21,582 bases of DNA from CAIWXH01 sp964555675 (GTDB taxonomy: Bacteria > Chloroflexota > Chloroflexia > Chloroflexales > Chloroflexaceae). This document shows positions 13,922 through 20,233 of the stretch, piece by piece. Under the pieces are notes generated by a model that saw only the letters and a program-made list of their open reading frames with translations, was not told where the DNA came from and did no database searches. The stretch covers positions 1-21,582 of the forward strand of contig CAZKTU010000100.1 of assembly GCA_964555675.1 (NCBI GenBank). Direction: 5' to 3'. Position 1 is the first letter of the stretch; the number at the start of each line of letters is the position of its first letter. The translations under genes and the position numbers were made by a program.

Positions 13922-13959
13922 TGACCGCGCCTGAAACTTCAGCGGTCATCCGTGACCGC
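13922..13959 (-). promoter_or_regulatory. Mutually exclusive hairpins in the rel leader
   Basis: The 7-mer TGACCGC occurs at 13922-13928 and 13953-13959, with its exact complement GCGGTCA between them at 13942-13948. The middle copy can pair with either outer one, giving a 4-nt-loop hairpin or a longer hairpin that also contains CTGAA-ac-TTCAG. This lies within a leader of about 140 nt before rel and could be an attenuator, or a pair of operators. Confidence 0.5.
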
Positions 13960-13985
13960 GACTTCTAGTTATATTGGTTAATTTC

Positions 13986-14015
13986 AGGATAGCACTCGCG
14001 CCATACCATTGTCAA
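13986..14015 (-). promoter_or_regulatory. Promoter of rel
   Basis: On the minus strand, a perfect -35 TTGACA (14010-14015) is followed after 18 bp by -10 TATCCT (13986-13991, 4/6). The TGA stop of the upstream hydrolase gene (14012-14014) lies inside the -35 box. Confidence 0.68.
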
Positions 14016-15025
14016 GAAATGCTCGCGCCTTCGGGGGCCGCCGGCGCTACCCGCGCGGGGCCCTGTTCGAGCCCGGCCTCTCTGAGCAGCCGGGCGATCT
14101 CATCGACCACGTGTTGCATATAGCTCGCGCCGCTGGGCAGGCGCGACTCCTGGTCGAAGTAGTGCTCTTTGACATTGTGGTTATAGGGGCCGATCTCGAC
14201 CAGGCTGATGCGGCCCTCGGCTATGGCGCGGTTCCACTCCGAGTTAGGGAAGCGGGGCCAGCGCCCCGGGAAGATGCGGGCGCCGAGAGCCTGCACCGAG
14301 TCCTTTGAGCCGTAGAGGTGCCAGAGCCGCTCGATCCGCTCGAGGCCGGGGTCGCTACAGATCACGCCGCCCACCGAGATCACGCGGATGGGCGCGGCGA
14401 GCAGAGCCTTGAGGTAGTAGGCCGTGCCGACGGCGACCTGGCCGCCGCCGCTGAAGCCGAGGAGCGTCACGGGCAGGCCGCTCTTGAGCGGGTAGCCCGC
14501 GGCGACCAGGCCGTCGCGGATGGTGGTGGCGACGGCGAGGTTGGCGAAGGGCCCGTAGCGCTGGTCGGCCGAGACGGCCACCTGAAACATATTGCGGATA
14601 TTGACCACCATCGCCAGCTTCGAGTTGGGGTCCTTCAGGCGCATCTGGTTGATCCATCCCCAGACCCGGGCGGCCACGCGCTGGCCGGTGAGGCCGTGGT
14701 TGGCGGGCGCGTAGGGGAAGATGTCCGAGACGACCTGGGTATTGGGCAGGCTGGCCTCGACGCCCTGGATCAGCGGGTACTCTTCGTCGGGGATGGTGGT
14801 CGGGTCGATCGCGCCGATGCCCGAGAGATAGACCAGGTAGTGGGGGTAGGCCCTGGCGGGCGAGGCGCTGATCTTGAGGGTGGACGAAGGCTTGGCGGCC
14901 AGATCCTGGGCGCGGGCATCGCCCTCGCCGTACCAGCCGGCGTACCAGCCGAGGGACTCGAGGGGGGCCATCAGCAGGCCGACGACCAGGGCGAGCACGA
15001 CGATCGAGATGAGCATACTGATCAC
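14012..15025 (-). CDS. Membrane-anchored alpha/beta-hydrolase-like protein
   Basis: This 337-aa protein has an N-terminal membrane helix (residues 2-21, LISIVVLALVVGLLMAPL) followed by a large domain probably outside the cytoplasm. A nucleophile elbow reads LLGFSGGGQVAVG, with Ser192 in G-F-S-G-G. Candidate Asp242 (YGSKDSV) and His283 (GPYNHNV) are in the right order for a catalytic triad. The substrate is unknown. The start is GTG at 15025, overlapping the stop of the Yip1-like gene as GTGA, so the two are translationally coupled; ATG at residue 4 is an alternative. The membrane placement suggests the pair works together at the cell envelope. Confidence 0.72.
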   Translation of the reverse strand: MISMLISIVVLALVVGLLMAPLESLGWYAGWYGEGDARAQDLAAKPSSTLKISASPARAYPHYLVYLSGIGAIDPTTIPDEEYPLIQGVEASLPNTQVVSDIFPYAPANHGLTGQRVAARVWGWINQMRLKDPNSKLAMVVNIRNMFQVAVSADQRYGPFANLAVATTIRDGLVAAGYPLKSGLPVTLLGFSGGGQVAVGTAYYLKALLAAPIRVISVGGVICSDPGLERIERLWHLYGSKDSVQALGARIFPGRWPRFPNSEWNRAIAEGRISLVEIGPYNHNVKEHYFDQESRLPSGASYMQHVVDEIARLLREAGLEQGPARVAPAAPEGASIS

Positions 15026-15705
15026 TGGTCGCCTCCGTTAGGGTCGCCCAGGCCCGCCAGCACGCGGGCGCGGATCTCGGCCGGGGTCAGCGAGTACTCG
15101 TCTTCGCCGATGACGCGGCGGCGCACCCGCCGGCGCAGGGCCGCGAGGGGCCGCCCGATCGTCGCGCCCAGGAGCTGGCGCAGCAGATAGGCCAGGCCCA
15201 CGCAGAGCAGAGCCTCGAAGAGCGACGCCTCGAAGCCGAAGCGCACGACCACCAGCAGGATCAGGGCGCTCCAGGCGTAGAGCGCCTTCTCGATCAGCGC
15301 GCCGAAGTAGGGGATGAGGATCAAGAATCCGAAGGCCAGGGGCGCGTAGCTGGTCGCGACCAGGGGCAAGAGCTGGCGCAGGCTGGGCTCGTCGTCGAAC
15401 AGCAGGCGGCCGACAACCCATATAACTCCGACGATGACGAGCAGGCCCAGCACCAGGGCCAGGCCGTGGAGCAGCAGGCTGAGGGCGAAGCGCAGGGGCC
15501 CAACCCGGTTGAGGAACAGGATCACACTCTGGCCGAGGAGCAGCGAGACGCCGGCGACGAAGGCGACGCCGACGGCGATCAGGGCGACCGAGCTCTCTTT
15601 CTCGAGGATGTAACCATAGAGCTCGGGGCGCGGGATAAGGGCCGCCCTGATGAGATCGAAGACCTCGGACCAGTAGGTGAAGAAGCCGCGCAAGATGTCA
15701 ACCAT
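15022..15705 (-). CDS. Yip1-family-like integral membrane protein
   Basis: This 227-aa protein has about five membrane helices: around 40-60 (VALIAVGVAFVAGVSLLLG), 72-98 (FALSLLLHGLALVLGLLVIVG), 118-138, 142-160 and 165-180. A soluble N-terminus (ILRGFFTYWSEVFDLIRAALIPRPE) and an Arg-rich cytoplasmic C-terminus flank them. The N-terminal amphipathic part plus five helices resembles bacterial Yip1 (PF04893) proteins; this is pattern recognition only. The ATG at 15703-15705 follows GAGGCACT. It is the first gene of a two-gene operon with the hydrolase. No transport substrate can be inferred. Confidence 0.65.
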   Translation of the reverse strand: MVDILRGFFTYWSEVFDLIRAALIPRPELYGYILEKESSVALIAVGVAFVAGVSLLLGQSVILFLNRVGPLRFALSLLLHGLALVLGLLVIVGVIWVVGRLLFDDEPSLRQLLPLVATSYAPLAFGFLILIPYFGALIEKALYAWSALILLVVVRFGFEASLFEALLCVGLAYLLRQLLGATIGRPLAALRRRVRRRVIGEDEYSLTPAEIRARVLAGLGDPNGGDQ

Positions 15706-15755
15706 AGTGCCTCGTGTCGCAGACCTGCGGGCGCCGAACGCTCTGCCCGCCCTCT

Positions 15756-15785
15756 ATAGTAGCCGAGATCGGGCGGGCTGTGCAA
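15756..15785 (-). promoter_or_regulatory. Possible promoter of the Yip1-hydrolase operon
   Basis: On the minus strand, -35 TTGCAC (15780-15785, about 3/6) and -10 TACTAT (15756-15761, 4/6) are 18 bp apart. The -35 lies in the left arm of the long inverted repeat, so a protein bound there would control it. Confidence 0.4.
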
Positions 15786-15825
15786 TCTGGGGCCATGGCC
15801 CCTGGGCGATCACGAGATTGCACAG
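15778..15825. repeat. Nested inverted repeat in the divergent intergenic region
   Basis: Perfect 11-bp arms CTGTGCAATCT (15778-15788) and AGATTGCACAG (15815-15825) flank a 26-bp spacer that itself contains the perfect 14-bp palindrome GGGGCCATGGCCCC (15789-15802). Further out, GGGCGG (15771-15776) is matched by CCGCCC (15834-15839). The arms look like paired operator half-sites or a cruciform. The whole 327-bp gap (15706-16032) holds no gene; this element and the korA promoter and leader account for it. Confidence 0.7.
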
Positions 15826-15857
15826 AGATCGCACCGCCCATCACAAGTAATCCCCGG

Positions 15858-15886
15858 TTGAAAGGGGCCGAGGCGGGTGTTAAGAT
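15858..15886 (+). promoter_or_regulatory. Promoter of korAB
   Basis: The -35 TTGAAA (15858-15863, 5/6) and -10 TAAGAT (15881-15886, 4/6) are separated by 17 bp. Transcription near 15893 would give a leader of about 140 nt before korA. Confidence 0.6.
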
Positions 15887-15981
15887 AGCGGTGTCGCTTA
15901 TGACGGATCCGGTCAACGTGGTTCGCAGAGCTGTACCCCCGTCTCAGCCGAGGCATAACCAGAGTTCGCAACGCCCCCCGT

Positions 15982-16014
15982 CAACAGCGCTGTTGGCACC
16001 GCTGCAAGCAGCGG
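15982..16014 (+). promoter_or_regulatory. Two tandem palindromes in the korA leader
   Basis: CAACAGCGCTGTTG (15982-15995) is a perfect palindrome. Three bases later comes CCGCTGC-aa-GCAGCGG (15999-16014), another perfect one. They end 18 nt before the korA ATG and just upstream of its GAAGG site, so they could bind a repressor or fold in the mRNA. Confidence 0.5.
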
Positions 16015-16032
16015 AATATGCGAAGGTGCACC

Positions 16033-17790
16033 ATGATCAAGAAAGACGATCTCGTCATCCGGGTCGCCGGCGAGAGCGGCGACGGCAGCACTGCTGCGGG
16101 CGAAATGCTCGCCCAGGCGGCCGCCCGCTCAGGCCTCCACGTCTTTACCTTCCGCACGACCCCCGCAGAGATCAAGGGCGGGCCGGTCATGTTCCAGGTC
16201 CGCGCCTCGAACGCGCCCGTCCGCTCGCAGGGCGACGCCGTCGACGTGCTCTTCGCCTTCAACCAGGAGGCGTGGGACCTGCATCACGACGCCCTGGCGC
16301 CCAGCGGCGTGCTGCTCTACGACCCCGAGGAGTTCACCCCGCCCGCGGCCTTCGCCGGGGTCGCCTACGCGGTGCCGATCGGCCAGATCGCCCAGGACGC
16401 GGGCGGCCGGCGCGGCAAGAATGTGGTGGCCCTCGGAGTGGCCGCGGCCCTCTTCGGCCTGGGGCTGACCCGGCTCGAGGATATTGTCCGCGCCAAGCTC
16501 GGCAAGAAGGCCGACCTGCTCGAGGCCAACCTGGCCGCGCTGCGGGCCGGCATCGAGCATGCGCGCGGCATCGAGAAGCGCGACAACCACTGGATGGAGG
16601 CCAGCGGCGAGGAGCATCAGCGGCTGGTGATGACCGGCAACCAGGCGATCGTCGCCGGCGCGCTTCACGCCGGCGTCGGCTTTTTCGCCGGCTACCCGAT
16701 CACCCCGGCCTCGGAGATCATGGAGGGGCTGGCCACGGCCCTGCCCCAGATCGGCGGCGGCTACCTGCAGGCCGAGGACGAGATCGCCTCGATCATGGCC
16801 TGTGTGGGGGCCTCGTTCGCCGGCAAGAAGGCCATGACCGCCACGGCCGGCCCCGGCCTGGCCCTGATGGGCGAGGCGATCGGCTACGCCAGCATGACCG
16901 AGATCCCGGTGGTGATCGTCGACGCCCAGCGCGGCGGCCCCTCGACCGGCCTGCCCACCAAGATGGAGCAGTCGGACCTGAATATTGCGGTCTATGGCGG
17001 CCACGGCGACTCGCCGCGCATCGTGCTGGCCCCCGCCAGCGTCGCCGAGTGCTTCCACCTGACCAGCTGGGGCTTCAACCTGGCCGAAGAGTACCAGTCG
17101 CCGGTGATCATCCTCAGCGACTACTCGCTCTCGTTTCGCACCGAGACGATCGAGCCCTTCGACCTGGCCAATAAGTACCCGGTGATCAACCGCAAGACCC
17201 CCCAGGGCGAGCTCCAGCCGAAGCAGTACAAGCGCTACTACGTCAACGGCAGCTATGTCTCGCCGATGGCCGTGCCGGGCACGCCCAACGGCCAGTACAC
17301 GGCGACGGGCCTCGAGCACAACGAGTATGGCTCGCCGGCCTATACGCCCGAAGCCCACGTGCAGATGACCGAGAAGCGCTGGCGCAAGTACGAGGCCCTG
17401 CGCCACAGCCACGACTATGTGCGCCGCTTCGGCCCCGAGCGGGCGCGGGTCGGCCTGCTCTGCTGGGGCACCACGGCCGGCCCGTGCCGCGGCGCGATCT
17501 TCCTGGCCGCCCAGGAGGAGCTGCCGATCGCCATGCTGCAGGTGCAGATGATCGCGCCCCTGCCGGTCGACGCCATCCAGGAGTTCATCGACAGCGTCGA
17601 TGTGGTGCTGGTGCCCGAGGTGAACTACCAGGGCCAGTTCGCGCGCATGATCCAGGGCGAGCTGGGGGTGCGGGTCAATAGCCTCACCCAGTACACCGGC
17701 ATGCCCTTCACCCGCCTGACCATCCTGAATAAGGCCAAAGAGCTGCTTGGCATCGAAGCCGGCGAGCTTGTCGAGGGAGACAAGGGATGA
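16033..17790 (+). CDS. korA: 2-oxoacid:ferredoxin oxidoreductase, fused gamma-alpha subunit
   Basis: This 585-aa subunit fuses the gamma domain (residues 1-190, IRVAGESGDGSTAAGEML near the N-terminus) to the alpha domain, which carries the YPITPASEI signature (221-229). Together with KorB it oxidatively decarboxylates a 2-oxoacid, most likely 2-oxoglutarate, to the acyl-CoA while reducing ferredoxin; the reaction is reversible in CO2-fixing organisms. The fused gamma-alpha plus separate beta arrangement is known from aerobes such as actinobacteria and Thermus, where the enzyme tolerates oxygen. The ATG at 16033 follows GAAGG; a start five codons earlier is less likely. It is the first gene of korAB. 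Substrate specificity (2-oxoglutarate versus pyruvate) is inferred, not shown. Confidence 0.92.
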   Translation: MIKKDDLVIRVAGESGDGSTAAGEMLAQAAARSGLHVFTFRTTPAEIKGGPVMFQVRASNAPVRSQGDAVDVLFAFNQEAWDLHHDALAPSGVLLYDPEEFTPPAAFAGVAYAVPIGQIAQDAGGRRGKNVVALGVAAALFGLGLTRLEDIVRAKLGKKADLLEANLAALRAGIEHARGIEKRDNHWMEASGEEHQRLVMTGNQAIVAGALHAGVGFFAGYPITPASEIMEGLATALPQIGGGYLQAEDEIASIMACVGASFAGKKAMTATAGPGLALMGEAIGYASMTEIPVVIVDAQRGGPSTGLPTKMEQSDLNIAVYGGHGDSPRIVLAPASVAECFHLTSWGFNLAEEYQSPVIILSDYSLSFRTETIEPFDLANKYPVINRKTPQGELQPKQYKRYYVNGSYVSPMAVPGTPNGQYTATGLEHNEYGSPAYTPEAHVQMTEKRWRKYEALRHSHDYVRRFGPERARVGLLCWGTTAGPCRGAIFLAAQEELPIAMLQVQMIAPLPVDAIQEFIDSVDVVLVPEVNYQGQFARMIQGELGVRVNSLTQYTGMPFTRLTILNKAKELLGIEAGELVEGDKG

Positions 17791-18638
17791 CCACCACAAC
17801 CACAATCCCGGTGACCCAGGTCACGCGCAAGGCGGCCGACTACCGCACCGACCTCAAGCCGATCTGGTGCCCCGGCTGCGGCGACTTCGCCGTCCTGGCC
17901 GCCATGCAGCAGGCCCTGGCCGCCCTGCAGATCGACCCGAAAGACCTGGCGATCGTCTCGGGGATCGGCTGCAGCTCGCGCCTGCCCGGCTTCCTGCACT
18001 CCTATGGCCTGCACACCGTCCACGGCCGGGCCCTGCCCGCCGCCACGGGCCTCAAGCTGGCCCGGCCCGACCTCACGGTGATGGCCGTGGGCGGCGACGG
18101 CGACTTCTTCAGCATCGGGGTCGGCCACCTGCCCCACGCCGTGCGGCGCGACGTCAATATCACCGTCATCGTGATGGATAACGAGATCTATGGCCTGACC
18201 AAGGGCCAGACCTCGCCCACCAGCCCCACCGGCCACGTGACCAAGTCGACCCCGGGCGGCAACCAGGCCGCGCCGCTGCACCCCCTGGCGATCGCCCTCA
18301 GCAGCGGCGCCACCTTCGTGGCCCGCGGCTTCTCGAGCCAGCCCAAGCCCCTGGCCGACATGATCAGGCAGGGCATGGAGCACGACGGCTTCAGCTTCAT
18401 CCACGCCATGAGCCCCTGCGTGACCTTCTACGATACCTACAAGCTCTACAAAGAGAAGGTCTATAACATCCCCGCCGACCACGATGTCCACGACGCCGAC
18501 GCGGCGATGCGCTACGCCCTCGAGAGCGAGCGCCTGCCCCTGGGCATCCTGTACCACGAGCCGCGCGCCCATAGTACCTCGCGGGTCGAGCCGAAACCCT
18601 TCGACACCAGCGCTTACCTCGCACGCTACAAGGCGTAA
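17787..18638 (+). CDS. korB: 2-oxoacid:ferredoxin oxidoreductase, beta subunit
   Basis: This 283-aa subunit binds thiamine diphosphate and one [4Fe-4S] cluster. Candidate cluster ligands are Cys28 and Cys31 (WCPGCGD), Cys62 (GIGCSSR) and Cys211 (SPCVTFY). The thiamine-diphosphate motif runs from GDGDFFSIG (103-111) to MDNEIYGLTKGQTSPTS (130-146). The start overlaps the korA stop as ATGA, with GAGGGAG upstream, so the two subunits are made in equal amounts. A strong intrinsic terminator follows 20 bp after the stop. No ferredoxin or electron-transfer gene is adjacent in this window. Confidence 0.94.
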   Translation: MTTTTTIPVTQVTRKAADYRTDLKPIWCPGCGDFAVLAAMQQALAALQIDPKDLAIVSGIGCSSRLPGFLHSYGLHTVHGRALPAATGLKLARPDLTVMAVGGDGDFFSIGVGHLPHAVRRDVNITVIVMDNEIYGLTKGQTSPTSPTGHVTKSTPGGNQAAPLHPLAIALSSGATFVARGFSSQPKPLADMIRQGMEHDGFSFIHAMSPCVTFYDTYKLYKEKVYNIPADHDVHDADAAMRYALESERLPLGILYHEPRAHSTSRVEPKPFDTSAYLARYKA

Positions 18639-18657
18639 GTAGCCCCTCTAGCCCGTC

Positions 18658-18696
18658 AGAGAGCCCTCCTCCCGCCAGGGAGGGGGCTCTCTTTTT
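18658..18696 (+). terminator. Intrinsic terminator of korAB
   Basis: A long stem pairs AGAGAGCCC...TCCC (18658-18673) with GGGAGGGGGCTCTCT (18678-18692) across loop GCCA, with one bulge, and is followed by TTTTT (18692-18696). This is the only hairpin in the window with a proper T-run. Confidence 0.9.
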
Positions 18697-18753
18697 GTTG
18701 GCCATCAGTCCTAGTACCAGGCCTGACCATTACTCCGGGAGGTGAGGACCAAC

Positions 18754-18800
18754 TGCCTAGATCGGCTCCCTAGGCATGGGAAGGTTAAAAATGGTATAAA
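18754..18800 (+). promoter_or_regulatory. Operator-like inverted repeat and -10 box before the glycosidases
   Basis: TGCCTAG (18754-18760) and CTAGGCA (18770-18776) form a perfect 7-bp inverted repeat with a 9-bp spacer. A -10-like TATAAA (18795-18800, 5/6) follows in an AT-rich stretch of about 60 bp that stands out from the genome. No good -35 is present, so the repeat may bind an activator at the -35 position. The remainder of 18697-18844 holds nothing else I can name. Confidence 0.45.
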
Positions 18801-18844
18801 AAGCACGGGTCTAATAGTAAAAATTTAGTTAACTGGGGAGCATC

Positions 18845-20146
18845 ATGTACGCGAGCCATCGCAGCTCCATCTCGCGCCCGATCAAGATCGTCGTCCTGGC
18901 CCTCCTCATGGGGATCACCGTAGTCGCCCTTACAGGCCAGGCGCCGGCCAGGACGGCCCAGGCGGCCGCCTGCCCCGCCGACGATAAGCACCTGGTGCCC
19001 TGGCTGGGCGGGCGCTGGTTCCTCTCGGGGGTGAACGTCCCCTGGCAGAACGGCGGCTTCGGCTCGGACTTCGGCACGGTCGAAGAGTGGGGCCAGCACA
19101 CCTACTCGAGCGCCACCACCGAGCAGATGTTCATCGAGCTGAAGGCCAGGGGCGCCAACAGCGTACGCTGGTGGGTCTTCGCCGACGGGCGGGGCGCGCC
19201 CGAGTTCAGCGGGGGCGCGGTGACCGGCTTCGACGCCAACACCCTGCCCAGCATGGCCGACGCGATCCAGCTGGCCCAGAAGCACAACATCTATCTCACC
19301 TTCACCCTCTGGTCGTTCGATATGCTCTCTGCGGGCAGCGGCAACGCCGGCAACCACCGCGACCTGATCATCGACCCGGCCAAGCGCAAGTCGTTCATCG
19401 ACAACGCGCTCGTGCCGATGCTGCGCTACAAGATCCCCGGCACCAACTACACCATCGGCAACCACCCCAACGTCATGAGCTGGGAGATCATCAACGAGCC
19501 CGAGTGGGGCATCAGCGAGGCCAACGCGGTGCACTGGAGCATCAAGCAGCCCGTATCGCTGGCCGAGATGCAGCGCTTCATCGCCGAGACCACCGGCGCC
19601 ATCCATCGCAACTCGAGCCAGATGGTGACGGTGGGCGCCGCCGCGATGAAGTGGAATACCGCCACCGCCCCCGGCTCGGTCGGCAACTGGTACAGCGACG
19701 CCGCCCTCACCCAGTACGACCCCCAGGGCGCCCTCGACTACTACCAGGTCCACTATTACGCCTGGACCAACGGCGACGCCAACTGGACCTTCTCGCCGAT
19801 GCGCGTGACCTGGGAGCAGGGCAGCTTCGATAAGCCGGTCGTGATTGGCGAGTACCCGGGCAACGCCGGCGGGGCCGGGATGAGCCTCAGCCAGATGCTG
19901 GAGACCATCTACGGTAATTGCTACGCCGGGGCCTGGGGCTGGAGCTACACCAACGTCGACAGCGCGGGCGGTTGGAGTGATATGGCCCCCGCCCTGGGCG
20001 CCTTCAACGCGGCCCACGCCGACAAGGTCAATATCGCGGGCAACGGCGCCCCCCTGCCGCAGCCGCCAGTGACCCCCACGCCCGTCCGCCCCAACCCCTC
20101 AGACCTGCAGTACAAGGCCTTCCTGCCCACTGTGATCCAGCCGTAG
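18845..20146 (+). CDS. Secreted clan-A (GH5-like) glycoside hydrolase, copy 1
   Basis: This 433-aa protein has a signal peptide (residues 1 to about 41, core KIVVLALLMGITVVAL, ending AQAAA) and a (beta/alpha)8 catalytic domain. The acid/base is Glu218 in WEIINEPEW and the likely nucleophile Glu336 in VVIGEYPG, the two-Glu pattern of retaining clan GH-A cellulases and mannanases. NSVRWWVF and HYYAW are also typical. Substrate is not readable. After a short Pro/Thr linker it ends in LQYKAFLPTVIQP, a hydrophobic tail of the kind I associate with secreted Chloroflexota proteins. The ATG at 18845 has GGGGAG 6 nt upstream. It is followed after 87 bp by a close paralogue, and its AT-rich promoter suggests separate control from korAB. 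Confidence 0.85.
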   Translation: MYASHRSSISRPIKIVVLALLMGITVVALTGQAPARTAQAAACPADDKHLVPWLGGRWFLSGVNVPWQNGGFGSDFGTVEEWGQHTYSSATTEQMFIELKARGANSVRWWVFADGRGAPEFSGGAVTGFDANTLPSMADAIQLAQKHNIYLTFTLWSFDMLSAGSGNAGNHRDLIIDPAKRKSFIDNALVPMLRYKIPGTNYTIGNHPNVMSWEIINEPEWGISEANAVHWSIKQPVSLAEMQRFIAETTGAIHRNSSQMVTVGAAAMKWNTATAPGSVGNWYSDAALTQYDPQGALDYYQVHYYAWTNGDANWTFSPMRVTWEQGSFDKPVVIGEYPGNAGGAGMSLSQMLETIYGNCYAGAWGWSYTNVDSAGGWSDMAPALGAFNAAHADKVNIAGNGAPLPQPPVTPTPVRPNPSDLQYKAFLPTVIQP

Positions 20147-20194
20147 CAGGCCCAGCGAAGCGCACTGCGTTCACGTGCCAGCATCACACTAGCC

Positions 20195-20217
20195 GGCCGC
20201 GCGCCCTCGGCGCGGCC
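20195..20217 (+). other. GC hairpin between the glycosidase copies
   Basis: Perfect 8-bp arms GGCCGCGC and GCGCGGCC enclose a 7-nt loop, ending 16 nt before the ATG of copy 2. There is no T-run. It may protect or punctuate the two-gene mRNA. Confidence 0.4.
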
Positions 20218-20233
20218 ACCAACGGAGCACATC

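Noticed and set aside
16129..17805. Long minus-strand frame opposite korA
   Set aside because: It mirrors the KorA codons; composition is rich in Gly, Ala, His and Arg with no motif.
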